Assembly: GCA_022497145.1 (NCBI GenBank)
Contig: MU385907.1
Coordinates: 62,001 to 126,000 of the forward strand
DNA: 64,000 nucleotides
Source of the DNA: Rostrohypoxylon terebratum
Lineage: Eukaryota > Ascomycota > Sordariomycetes > Xylariales > Hypoxylaceae
Direction of reading: 5' to 3'
Under the pieces are notes generated by a model. It made no database searches. It worked only from the letters and a program-made list of their open reading frames with translations, and was not told where the DNA came from. This document shows, in pieces, positions 46,464 through 58,696 of this stretch. Numbering within the stretch: the first letter of the stretch is position 1; every line of letters begins with the position of its first letter. The translations under genes were made by a program, and so were the position numbers.

Positions 46464-49400
46464 AAAAGCATAGTTGGAGGTTCTTCATTTCTCGGATAGA
46501 GAAAAAGCTGCTGCCTACCTACTATTGTGTAACCACCAATCACCATTCATTGGATACCGGCGGAAGGAGTTCTATTGTTTTCGACGGCAGGTTTATTGCC
46601 AACGGCGGAAAGGGGCGTGGGGTATAGGTCAATACCACCGCGGGTTAAGACGAGAAACGAAACAGAGGACAAGAAAAGAGGAACGGAAAACCCATCATCT
46701 CACCTCCGGTGTGGTGTCCGGGTTACCTTTCCATCTCATATGTCGTCAAACCACAAATCATGGGAAACGGAGTTGCATTTGCGACAGAGTAAAGGCGAAA
46801 AAATAACCGTGTCATGTTGTTTTTTGTGTGTTCTTTTTCCTGAGTCTTTTTCCTTGGACCGAGTCTCTACTTCTACGTGGATTCCGGGCGGGCTTGTTAT
46901 CATTGTAAGGGGACAAACGGGCGGCATGTTTCATTAGATCCGTAATGAGCGGCTAGCCTACGGTCGATCGACCGGACTCATGGGAATATACTTAACCTAT
47001 CCTATCGTGCCTACCTTGGGTAGATGAGATGAGACCAGGGATGATGATGATTTCGATGATTCTTATGCCCTGGGAGTTGTGTCCGCCTCCATTGCTACAC
47101 TTGCCTGCCTGCCAATCGTTTCAAGGTGTTGGCGACTGGCTAACTACCTAGCGGTGCTGCTAAATCGGACATATCGAGATGGTGGCGAATGGTATGGACC
47201 AAATTTTCCCAGAGGCAAAACAAAATGATAGGAGTGAAGGAATGAAATGATGGAAAAAGGAAAAAGGAAAAAGGACTTTCGGTTCGAGGTGACGTAGCGT
47301 CTGTCTTGTGTCTTTCTTTACATAGGACTTTGACATACATTAGGTACACAATTGAAAGTCGTGGATTTAAGTAAACTTACCTATTTTGAGTCCGTAGATG
47401 TTTGCCGTATAGGGATTTGCTATATCGACCACATGCAGCAATATGTAAAGAGCCACGATCACCGGTGTCTTGAGCTTGGGATGGATGAATGCTTTCAGTC
47501 GTCCAGCTCATTGCCTCGTCATACATGCCGGCAGTAACTGTAGGTTCTTTTGCTGACCAATTGCTTGATTACCACGGTACCTGCGTTTTGCCTTTCAGAC
47601 ACGTGGAGTGAGAGAAAGGGGCTAGTCGAGACGTATATGGAAGCATCACTCGCGGTTCCAAGATCGTGGCTGGAGTAACATTCGCGGCGTTCATTATGAG
47701 ATTTTGGCGAAAATGGCTGTAGCTACGTAGTCCGAGTCTTGTTTCGAGGAGTAGAATTAAAACCATCTACCTACCTACCTTTTATATCTATTCAAGGGAT
47801 GTTTGTCTCTCTATCTACCTTGTAACCCGCCATCAATATTGGGGCATTGACTTTCTCAAGGAATTGCCACCACTGGTTCGGATACCTTCAATCTCACACT
47901 TAATATTACCAATATAACAGGAACAAAGAATCTTACATGCCCGCCTACCCATCCGCATAGACGCCAACCGAATCGGGTACATGACATGAGGTAATTAATG
48001 ACACCTCCGGCCTAACAAAGCAATCGCCACTCCCAGCTGAAAACAATAGGAATGTGATCCATCGCAATGGTCTTACAGATACCTAACCAAGAACCCAACT
48101 TACCCGGACCCCCGAAACGTATCTCGGACCCGAGCCGTCCACCTCAACCCGTCGTCTACCTGCTTCCGTATTCGACACGCCAACTAGGGTCCACGTAATC
48201 TCCACTTAGATCCAATAAACCCTCATCTCAGTAAGTGAAGATATCATATCGGTTTAGGTAAGTAGGCAGGTAGTATATACATCTCTTTGCCTCTTGCCCA
48301 ATACACCCACCGAAAAAAAGAAAAGAGATAGGGAGACTAGCTCCGCCTCCAGAACCAGCAACGGCAACTGTCAAGTCTTGAGTCGCCGTCCCGATAAGGC
48401 GTCGCCCCTTTCAATGGACGAAGGCCCCGGATATAAAATCTGTCAAGTGAATTTCAACATTCCCGAGATAGAATAGCAGGAACGTGGCGTACTTTGAAAA
48501 TACCGCTCCTTTAATGGCATCGGTATTATAGCATTCCCCTTAGAACTTCAAGATAAGGGAGGCTCGTGTTAGAACGACTCAATGAAGGTCATCAACCAAG
48601 GGAGGTGGAAATGCTTGACGGCAGATGAGGTATACTTCTAATGAAAATGTCAATTATATGACTCATTTCAGTCACTTCTATTTGATAATAATATCTGGAA
48701 TATAACGTGCTCCTCATAAACTACATTATGCACGATTGTAGAAGATGTAGTCGTATATCACGACCCGAGTGACCCCAAACTCTTTTATACCGGGTAGCCA
48801 CCATAGAATAATGCGGATATATCAACTGAGCTTCTAGCTTCAAGTCACTCTTGTTCATGATGGAAAGTAGTGTTATGTATATTGCATCTCTCTACCATAC
48901 AGAATGTGATGGCCCAAGCCAGCCCATTCCTGTACTATAAAACATACCAACTGTAGTAGTAACAGTGTCTATGCGCCCTCTGCTACCGAATGTAGACCCG
49001 CCCCCCTTCTCATATTGTCTGCCCCGTGAATTGGTATTAATGGCGGGTACCGTAAGCCATATATGGTCTGAGATTTGCCAATTAACCCTTGCTCATATGC
49101 AACAGCAGAGCCTCGATATAGTATCGTGTCGTCAATTCCTATCATCGGCAGGGTCGTCCGGTATTGGAACTAAAACCCAAAGATAGGAACTTGCACACTA
49201 GAATATACAAGTAATGAGATATAGCCTTAGTATTTCACTAAAGGCTCATGATGACGACAAGAGGGTTGAAGGGGAGACGAGTTGGTAGTGCCAGCCTGCT
49301 ATGAAGAGCCGGCACTGCTGTTAGTTTCAATGAGAGGAATAACGGCTTCGGTCGTCACTCGTGATATTCGGAATGTCCGTATTCGTTTGAAACTGATAGA

Positions 49401-49623
49401 AAATCGTAATCCGCCAGATCGGGAAGTCGAATTCAACCCTCCATTAACGGAGATTCAAACTAGCATTCAGGCCACTAGGCTCAAGCTTTGAATCATGAAT
49501 GTTGTAGGGGATTTCTGTGATGGATAGGGGTATAATATGCAGAAATATCCAAGAAACCCTGGTTAGCGGGTTCCTAATGCTCAAAAAGCTGTCGAAACAT
49601 AATTATATCTGCGGCCGAAAAAA
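46464..49623. other. Intergenic, 3.2 kb, convergent 3' ends
   Basis: The spacer between Yap1 (+) and the STK32-like gene (-) has no recognisable gene. It contains a GGAAAAAGGAAAAAGG repeat near 47252 and CTACCTACCTACC tracts near 47767. Frames of 60-75 codons around 48294, 48965 and 49282 show no domain and are not supported. Confidence 0.55.
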
Positions 49624-51727
49624 TCAACCGACGACCTGTCGTGCTCCCTCCTTGCCGAGAACACCTCTCTCTTTTGGCTTTGGACTGTGGCCTCTCTTCT
49701 TCCTGCCAAAAAGTCCGAAGACCCCACCGCCTCCGCTGGAACCCTTCTCGTCAGTTACGACACTAGCGTCAGTCGGCAGTGTAGCATCTCTACGTGCCAA
49801 GTCTGACCAACTTCCAGTATCCTCTAATGTTACCGATATTCCACCAGTCGGGGACTTGACTTGTATGCCTGATGAACTCGAAATGCTCTTAGTATACGCG
49901 CGGTGGTACGAAGGTAGTGGTGGTGGCGCCGGTCGTTGTGGGGCCTTAGGTGCACGACTATTGTTTGAAAAGTTCCTGTTTGCCGGTGATCCTTCCTGTG
50001 AGGGTGAAGATTGGTGCGAGGATTGGTGTTGTGCCTGCGTGACCCCGTTGCTGGTTGGGGCAGGTTGTGCCTCGTTGGTGCTAATCGCTTGTGGCTCTTC
50101 CTGAGATGGACCAGGCGCTGAGTCGTTATCGCCTGAACCTTCCTTCAAGCCCGTGATCCTGTTTTCAAGTTAGTCTATGCGGAGACCGAATTGCCAAGAC
50201 ACTCACTTCTTATAGGCTGCCAAGGTGTAATCAAATTGTTGAAAATCTCGCTCAATGGAGCGATATAGTTCCTCTTCTCGTATCTCCTTCTCCGTAGCAT
50301 CGTCCTTTAGTTTCTCCCTCGGCTTCTGTCTCCGCGCCCTAGCCTCCAGCGGTGCTTCCTCCAGCAACAGTTCCTCGAGATCGTAGGTGGCATCGAAGTT
50401 GGTCTTGTCGGCCGAGGGAACAAAAACTGGTTCTAGTTCCTTTCGTTCTAATGCAGCAAAGTCAATAGCCTGGAAGAAGGGTTCGTTTGTGAAGCTTTGC
50501 CATGTGCTACCAAGCCTCTTGTCGGGATTTGGATTTAGGGCAGAACCGATGGCATATAGACACGGCAGCGAGACCGGTGGTTGTGTGACAGGGAACTTCG
50601 GGTTGGCAGCGAGGATGACATTTGTCAAGGTGGATTCTGAGCTGCCTTCAAAAGGACGCTATCACGTTGGTAAGCATTTATGCCGGCGGGATGGTTTCAG
50701 ATCCATAATGGGCTGTCCTGTTACCTTATTGTATATGCATTCGTAGAACAGCACGCCTAGAGACCACCAATCGGCTCTCACATCATAGCCCTTGCCTGCG
50801 TAGACCTCGGGGGCAAGATAGGCAAGAGTTCCCGATTTGCTAGTGAGAAGCTTTCCAGGCACCACGTCAGATGCCACGTTCTAGGTGTCAGAAAAGTTAG
50901 TCTATAGAATGATCGATGATGTATGTATGGACCAATGGGCGCCTTACGAAATCGGTCAAATGGACATGGCCATCAGCATCCAGTAGCACGTTGTCCGGTT
51001 TGACGTCTCGATGTATTATGCCTTGCGAATGTACGTATCTGAGGGCACAACCTAATTCAGCTATCCAAAACCGCACAGCTTCTTCCGTGAAGGCCTTCCT
51101 CGAAATGTGGAAACGTAGATCGCCTCCGCTCATGAGATCGACCACAAGGTACCTATTAGTGTAAGTCGTATTAGATAGCTCGCTTTGTTGCCGCCATTGG
51201 TGATTGATGCATACATATACTCGATATCTTGGAAGCTATATCGCAAGTTACAGATAAACGGATGGTTCAGATGTTCGAGCATGCGTCGTTCTCGTATAAT
51301 ATTTCGAACACTTTCGGACCGTACGACTATGAGGACACAACAAAGTCAACTCCCAATTTTTCTCACACAATAGATACCTAGTATATCTGATCGCATTTAT
51401 TTGGAGGGGATCGACGTACCCTCATCTTTACGAATGTATTTCAAGGCAAACGATAGGCCCGTATCTTTTCTTTCGACTATTCGTACTTTACCGAAAGCAC
51501 CTCGGCCGACGACTCGTAGTAATCGGAAATGGTTGAGGTTGACTGCGAAGCAACAAAAAAGGACAATGTGTTAGCCGACGTGAGTTGTTGGCGGTAAGAA
51601 TAACACTTCCGAGACATCGGGTGGGATTCTAGATTTTCTAGATTTTGATTCTATTAGAAAGTAAAGGAGGGCATGTAAACGTACCTTCGCCGTTGAGGTC
51701 AACGGGCTTGCCTTGGCTGTTGCCCAT
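49624..51727 (-). CDS. AGC kinase of the YANK/STK32 type
   Basis: Seven exons: 51685..51727, 51420..51542, 51215..51326, 50948..51152, 50725..50880, 50207..50658 and 49624..50158, about 541 residues. The glycine loop is GRGAFGKV; Lys 49 sits in FALKYI; HRDVKPDN begins at 140. The usual DFG is DFN (160-162), a hallmark I know from the STK32/YANK group. The APE region reads SGTLAYLAPEVYAGKGYDV. The N-terminus MGNSQGKP fits an N-myristoylation signal, as in animal YANK kinases. The tail beyond the kinase contains a coiled-coil-like segment (KLKDDATEKEIREEELYRSI), then Pro/Ser-rich sequence and FGLFGRKKRGHSPKPK. A hydrophobic motif typical of other AGC kinases is not evident. The ATG at 51727 was chosen because it starts the first exon, 43 nt long, and gives the myristoylation motif. 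Cellular role unknown. Confidence 0.9.
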
Positions 51728-54700
51728 GGGGAATGGAGTTCTGGCGATCCAGTTTCGGCAATTGTTAAGTGATGTTCAGCAGCGCGAAGACGCTGAACAG
51801 ATGACGATTTAACGATTGGGCGATTGGAAAAAACCAGGGAAAGACAGGACAGTCCAATGTTATTAAGCGCAAAAAAGAGAGATAAAAAATGATGATAGGG
51901 AGGATTTTGGGGATGTCAGGAGGTCAGAAATGATCCACAATCCACTTCCGCTCTGAGAAGATCCAGGGTACCGTGGGTTGTGTATTGTGTATCGTGTATT
52001 TATGTACGCTGTATACTATTCTAGTATTCTCAGCCTGATGATCGACTTAGGTAACTCAGTTATTATTACCATGGGTAGGTAAAAGATGGAAAGCAAGGAA
52101 AATTAATTCGAGCAGCTCAACCGGGAGTCGATAGCTTAATATGGAGTATGGAATACGGAATACGGAATATGTATACACGTGAAATATGTAATAAACTTGG
52201 GGAGTATGAATTATTATCTCGAGAGAGGCGAGGAGGGATAATAAGAGTAGGTAGAATGTAGAATGAGTTAAGTTTTAGAGCAGAGAGAGTAATAAGAGAG
52301 AGTTGAGAGTTAAGAGTCGAATCACGCTAGCAACCCAGTACTACTACATAGTACCAAAGCACCACTAAGCACCACCAATACCAATACAACCAGTAAACTG
52401 CAGGTGCAGGTTTCGACGTAGGTACCTCTCCCACTCTGGGCAACTGCCAATTGCAACGATCGCAGTGACCTTCTAGGCTCTAGAGTCTATTAAGCAGGGT
52501 AAAAAAGTAGGGTAGGTACAATACTATGTAATACCCCTTAGTTAGCCTAGGTAAAGTATAGCTCAGGTACTACAGCGTGCCTTGTTACAACTTACCAGGT
52601 GTAGCAGGGAAGACGGTAGGGAGATTGCAGGTATCCTATACAAGCACTAGACTTGTGAAAAAAAGAGGTACTTTAGCATAGCGTAGTGGACTCGAGCTTA
52701 TACAGACCTATCAGGTGTAAGGATTCAAGATAACATGAGAGGATCGTCGCCGCTCAGCTGCGGAGTTCCCTCGTGCAGTCTGCAGTTTGAACTTTGAGCA
52801 GTTCTGGCAGTAGTTGCCGCGTGAGCTGACCTTCTATGGCTTCCATCGCCTCTGCCCCTACACTAAAGACGCTAGAGTAACTCCATCCTCGTCCCATCCT
52901 CGTCCTTAAGGTCCACTAGGAGATATCCAAGATGCCTACTAAGATATAGAGCGTATTTAGTGCGTAATATAGTACAGACATGCGTCTAGCCTAGCCATAC
53001 TAGGTAAAGTTCTAGTATCAATCCGTGTTTCAGCCCACACATTTCCAGCATTTCCACGCTTTGTGGCTTGTTGCCTTCCTTGCTTGCCACGCTACCACGC
53101 TATCAATTGCCCCCCCTACTATGTAGGTTAATCCCTATTAATCCCTAATCCCCATTCCATCCCAACCATCTGTCCCATCTGTCATCCTTAACCTGGCACA
53201 ACTTGACCTTAAAAACAACGAAATATTATCTACATCGACATGGAGCTTCAATCCGCTGGGTATCGCCAACCTCCTTTTCAAGATTACATATCATGGTCAA
53301 AATCCTAGGACCGAGGACCACATAACCACAATCTCATTACCACTAGATGGACTTGTGGGCTTGTGGATTTGTGGACTGGCAGACTGGCGGACTTACTACA
53401 GTTTTCTTGTATCGAATCTCAATTCATACACTACATCGTTTAATTATGCCTTCGTACTCAGTAGATGGCTTGCTGTCAATATACGGCTTACTTCTACCTA
53501 ATCGGGATTATTCCTTTCATTCCTTTACCCTCTAATAATTAATTCCACGTTTTAACGTGCCACTTAACTTTTAGCTACTACTCTTTACGCACCTACTGCA
53601 TGCGTATTATGTACCTAGGTCCTAGGAACTATCCCGATAACTCCGCCATCATTCGTTCTCTTCTAAGGTTCCAAAACCGTTCTCGAAAACTAAGAAACGT
53701 CACCGAGCCATTCGAGTGTCTTCGATGTCTTTTTCGAATTGGTCAGTTTCGATCGGCCCTAATGTTCGACATCTCTACCCGACATACCTAAGCACCTAAG
53801 CACCTAAGTAATCTTATGAAAGTGCGTCCTGTCGAGTGAATTGGGTCTTTTAATTTTAGCCTGGTTCAGCGGATTTGGGGTAAGGCATGGTTCTCCGATG
53901 GTGGGCCAATGAGCTGCACTGGATGGCATTTCTAGAATGCGTTGCTGTATCACGCACGGCGACCCGTCAGCCTGCGCCGACGAAGCAGCGGGGAACGCCG
54001 TTCAGTGTTGGCCGCCACGTAAAACTTGTCGGCCTTGTCGTTCTTATTCTCGGTCATGCCGTACCGCCGACGTAAAAGACAGCGATCCTATGAGATGTTA
54101 TAAGATGCTGTCATCTTGTCCCCCCTGATTCAGATTTCATATTATAACTACCCATTCCGCATTTTTGCATTCTCTATGCCACCCACCGATACATAATCTA
54201 TACCGAGCCTGATCGGTGATGGCTAAGTATAGGAAAATAAGATAGGTACGTCAGATGAAAGCCTAGGGATATCGCCGAGCTTGTCCGTGCCCTCGCATAA
54301 GGTGGTAACTAGAAATAACCTGCACGACGACAACCAGGGAAACCACACGGCGCCTCCGATCTATATGTCCCAGTAAATACTGGTTTCTATCTATCATGGG
54401 GGTTTCTACTACGTACGCAGTTAGAATCAAGCTCTGGCCTACTCAGAGCCCGAACAGCTTCGACCAGTTAATGTGGCCCATACGAGCTATATGATTTGCT
54501 CCCAAGAGGAAGCAGAGACCATATAACCGACTACCGGGAGCCATTGTCACTAAAAACTTCCGTATAAGAGTCCGATTCAGGTATTATGGAGCTCAAAGCT
54601 CGAGCAGAGCTACAACCCAACCGCTAGCACGAACCGGTCTTGTCTTGCACCCTAGTAACAACCCCAGAAATTCTGGTACGGCACCACCGAGTTTCTTGAA

Positions 54701-56251
54701 TGGATGCGTGCTTCTGACATGGCCGGAATCGAGACGTAAGGGAGCATACTTAACCGATCGAAGGACGAGCTTTAAAACCATACTTTATACATCTATGTGT
54801 CCAAAAGCCAAGAAGCCAAGTACTAGGTACGTGGATAGTATTGGATACTCAGCCGATTCTCACGTAGAATTTCATTCCTCTGTCACTTCTTTTCTTTACT
54901 CTCTCAAGTGAAGTTATCACGAGCATGATATACCGCTGGAAGGATAGGCCTCGGTCCGTTCGTCGATTAGTCTACTACTACTACATAGTACGTAGAGACT
55001 AGAATTATAAAGGAAGAGGGGCCGTGATTGACACCCGCATCTAATAATGTGAGATGAACATCGACAGCGCTAAGGTGAATTAGGCGTGGAGTCCGGCACA
55101 ACATAGTGTATTGGTTAGTATACACTATTGACATATCAGGTATATCCTAATCATACTACGAGAAGGGTTTTATCAAAAGGTTTATACCCCGTATCTACCT
55201 GTGCGGAGCGGGAGTTTAATGGATAGGCTGGAGATGAACGATATATCTAATCTGCTAACCGTGGTTTTGAAACAAAAGTTCCCCTCTATAAAGTAATGAC
55301 TACTCTCCAAGTGGCGGTATAGAAAAGCAGAATCGTCTGATAAAAGTTCAAAGCTGTGTGATGTAATGGACCTCGGGAAGTATGCAGTATGCAGTAAACA
55401 CGAGAAAGTCGAAAGAGCTGGCTGGTGATATTATTATGTCTTGGTGACGTAACAAAACAAACACGGCACAAACCTGCCGGTTTCCCCCAAGTTTTACGCG
55501 TATGCGCGTATGACGTAACGTGGTTCTAGAAAGGCAAAGGAATAATAATCCTAACAATAGAGCTCCGGATCAACGTTTCCAACCTTATTGGAATTGCCGG
55601 GACCCAGATCTGAAGCCAAGATGCAGATATGCAAACTTTGTCCTTAGTCATCTATGCAGCAACACCAGCACCACTACCCGGAAGGGGAAATCCGGGGACG
55701 CGGGTCTATCCGTTCATCATCTTCTAATCATGCCACCAGATGTAGTAGATTCTTTGATTAAGTAGGTTTGTTATTCCAGCTTCGTAGCCTGCCTAGGTAC
55801 GTCCTTGACACACCTATGGCTTGAGAGCTGCAAGTTATGTTATACCATATGCCAAATTGGGTAATTGATCCTGCAGATCGGGTTGAATTTCGAGCCTAGA
55901 TAGCTTCAAGCTTGCTGGTGTATATAAACTCCGCGTCATAAATACATGCCGTGTTAAAAAAAAGTCTATGCTAAACAACGATATCAGTCAACCAAACGCC
56001 GAGTAAGGCAGATAGAGATGAGTTCACACGTAGATGCCATGGAAAGAAGACTCTTCTACCGCAAACCGCGGGCAGTCAGATTTTATATAGGTAGTTCATG
56101 AATTGTGTAGGTATATAAACCAGCAAATCAACCGCCATCAAGGGACTCAGATCTCGTCTTCATCGCGTTCATCAGCACATCATCATCAATAGTCCCAAGC
56201 AAACTTTACCTCCTTTCTATATATAAAGCCAGGATCACGCAGCCGCCAAGC
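51728..56251. other. Intergenic, 4.5 kb
   Basis: This is the largest gene-poor stretch. It begins with the STK32-like gene's upstream region, with GA-rich and GAGAG sequence (52200-52330). Later it holds CCTAGG/TACCTAGG tracts (52547, 53283, 53615, 54262, 55792), a CTTGTGGxxTTGTGG repeat near 53347-53395 and a tripled AAGCACCT unit near 53790-53810. One small Cys-rich frame at 53937 is listed separately. No other gene is supported. Confidence 0.55.
53937..54128 (+). CDS. Doubtful small Cys-rich reading frame
   Basis: 63 codons from an ATG, with ten cysteines in CC, CxxC and spaced single arrangement (MRCCITHGD, TCRPCRSYSRSC, MLSSCPP). No signal peptide is visible, so it is not an obvious secreted effector. 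No intron signals or homologous family are recognised. The composition could arise by chance in a GC-rich pocket. It is kept only because the cysteine density is unusual for random sequence. Confidence 0.2.
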   Translation: MRCCITHGDPSACADEAAGNAVQCWPPRKTCRPCRSYSRSCRTADVKDSDPMRCYKMLSSCPP

Positions 56252-56789
56252 ATGGCCAACACCACCGACAAGTCAAAGAAGTACTTTCCCATTGCCGGCA
56301 GAGCCAGCGACGGTTGGTCCACAGAGACTGGAGCAACGGCAACGTGTTTCTGCGGCGGCATCCAGCTCGCCTTCGTACATCCCCTATCCCACTTCCTCCC
56401 TCCCTCACCCACCTCATCCAATCCCCCTCACTAAACTCCCCCTTCCCCTCCGCCCATCCAAGAGCCTCTCCAAAAGCCCGGCCTCATAGACACCTCCGTC
56501 TGCCACAAACAGCGGCCTCGACGTTCGCCTCAAACTTCATCGTCTGGGACATGCACCTCCGGTACCTGCGGGGGCGCGAGACGGTCGGGCCCGGGCACAC
56601 GATGAGCGAACTAGGTACTTCTGCGGCTCCTGCGGCACGCTGCTGTGCCGCGTCGGCGCCGTCGACGACTTCGCGCTCGGGGATACCGTGCTTAGGCCGC
56701 GGGTCGTGCAGTACGTGGAGGAGAGGGCCGGGTGGTTGGACGGGGTTAGGGGCGCGGTGGAGGGGGAGGGGATGGCGGGGTTGGGGTGA
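56252..56789 (+). pseudogene. Broken GFA/CENP-V-type zinc protein gene
   Basis: Members of this family bind zinc through paired cysteines; most are enzymes of unknown substrate. The 5' part is intact: ATG at 56252, ATATCFCGGIQLAF, then a GT-AG intron 56375..56464 leading to PLQKPGLIDTSVCH. Next the expected CxxCR block is missing: the frame shifts by two at about 56507 and continues as TAASTFASNFIVWDMHLRYL. A second shift at about 56613 leads to YFCGSCGTLLCRVGAVDDFA and on to a stop at 56789. So there are two frame breaks and a deletion that removes zinc-ligand cysteines. An AT-poor, highly GC-biased 3' half contrasts with flanking DNA. Sequencing error could explain one break but hardly the lost motif. 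Confidence 0.75.
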
Positions 56790-57937
56790 GGGTGTCACAA
56801 GATCTTCGGGGTGGGCTTACCGGTGTAGGTGATGGGGGTCTGATGGCTTTCTTCTCATGGTATGTTCGTGATCGGGTTAGTTGGGACGAAGGAAGAGATG
56901 GCGGGATTGTGGCCGTCATAGCTGCAAGCCACCGGAGTAAGGGGCTGGGATACCTAGCGATTGGTACATTGAAAGGGTTTCTCATTGAATAGGTACTTAA
57001 GAAGTGAGAGGTGAATATCTAGTAGAAGTAGGTACCTGTAACAGGAAAAGAAAGAAGAAAAAAAATACACGAAAATGCTACAGGAACCTATCCGCGACCC
57101 CAAGCGCTTACCCGCAAACCTCGTGATTGTCATGAGATGCGTGGACGCAGAGGTCTTCTGGGAGTGGCGAACCGCTGATGAGATGGCGCGAGGCGTTGAT
57201 AGCGGTGACGGAGACGGGGACGAGGCATGTAAAAAGAAAGTTCTGCATTTCAGCTCGAGTACATCTCGTGGCGTCCGAGTAGTGCTTAGTCGATAGGCCG
57301 GATAGCCGCAGGTCCGCAGCCACAACCCGATGAAGTATCACGAGATGATCTACCTACCCAGTAGGTATGTACCTCGGAAGTAGGTGAACATGCAAGGCAC
57401 CGAGAGTCTACAGCTACCATGGCAAAATATTTCCATGGCGGAGTGGAGTGACGGTGGCTTTTATTGTGGTGATCTTCACCTCGGGTGGCTTCTCCGGTGT
57501 AACAAACCGAGAAGACGGTAGACCCAGGGGGGGTCGTTGTATAATAGGTATGAGTATAAAACTCAACGTCATCTTGCAGCTAACTCTCGACGGACTTCTC
57601 GTCTAATACTCAAAGTAAAATAGCGGTGCTCATTAAAATGGTAGCATATGTTTGCGAAGCAGAGATTTTCAACGAGTGAACCTGGGAAGAATTATAAGAG
57701 AATTGGCAGTTTCCGAGGAGAAACAAAAGCACATCCATGATGCCGAACATCGCCCGCGGGTTGGTGGATATATACGCCATTAAATAACTCGCGAGAATAG
57801 GGTCAGGGTAGGATAGAAATGTACTAAGCTTAATAACACAGACACGAACAAAAACATGACCGGAGATGTAAATTTCTTAGAAAATGGGTACTGTCGTTAT
57901 TAATATATAGAGGACAAGCTTAAAACTCACATTCTTT

Positions 57938-57945
57938 CTCCGCGG
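57938..57945 (+). promoter_or_regulatory. Candidate NirA/NIT4 site (CTCCGCGG)
   Basis: The 8-mer matches the known Aspergillus NirA consensus CTCCGHGG. It lies about 750 nt upstream of the nitrite reductase ATG. One exact match in this length is suggestive but could be chance. Confidence 0.4.
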
Positions 57946-58276
57946 GCGTTTCGATCCGCTAATACATTAGGAGAAATCAAGGGAACTCTGATTGGTCAGA
58001 CACGTTACCTTATCGAAAGAGGTCCCCTTTATCACCCGAGGCCAGGTTTGACATGACGACTCTTGAACTCCATCTTCGATTATCTCATACGAAACAATAT
58101 TTATTACTAATAAACCAAACACGCTATAATGTGTCCTTGATTTGCCCCTGCCGATATGCAGCGCGATAACCTGCAGTATGAACCGCAAATGCTACGTCGA
58201 AAGGGCGGGCCGTATCCTCGGAATCATGGGTATAGATCTAGCTACTAGCCGGGTTTGTTGGCGGCCACCCACGCTT

Positions 58277-58289
58277 TATCTAGACTATC
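58277..58289 (-). promoter_or_regulatory. Paired GATA sites (candidate AreA/NIT2 binding)
   Basis: Two TATC (GATA on the minus strand) start 9 bp apart, about 410 nt before the nitrite reductase ATG. Closely spaced GATA pairs are the known preferred sites of AreA/NIT2. The motif is short, so the call is tentative. Confidence 0.4.
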
Positions 58290-58696
58290 ATCTCGACTTC
58301 CTTCGTGCCAACATACCCAATGAGAGCAGTGGATATCTTGGCTGTAGTCAGCATCTTAATGTTTAATCTATTGGTAGGTTTCTCTGAATAGTCTAGAGCA
58401 ACTTGTCGCCGGAGATGCACGGTTCTGTCATTGGACATGTAGGTCGCTCCAACTTCTATTTCGATGTTAGGTCATCTACCTGTTTTTCTTTCCTCTTGGT
58501 GAAATCTCTCCGTGAAGTTGTGTTTACTCTCTTCGGGTTTTCCAATCAACGTGTGCTCTGCATGCTTAACTCTCCCATACTGTTGACTGTTGATGAGTCC
58601 TTTGTTTTCACGGAAGACTACTACCACATATAGGACTAGGGGTGAAGCTGTGACATAGTAATTGCGGCGCCCGTGCCTCCTCCTATCTACTTCAAG

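Larger units (their letters stand above)
56790..58696. promoter_or_regulatory. Spacer and nitrite reductase upstream region
   Basis: 1.9 kb between the GFA pseudogene and the nitrite reductase start. A 73-codon frame at 57075 has no recognisable domain. The right half presumably holds the nitrite reductase promoter, with the two candidate sites listed separately. No other gene is seen. Confidence 0.5.

Noticed and set aside
57075..57296. 73-codon frame from an ATG
   Set aside because: No recognisable domain and an equally open minus-strand frame; not enough to call a gene.
57937..57960. Possible tRNA T-arm (TTCGATC)
   Set aside because: Stem pairs do not form around the loop and no cloverleaf is found.
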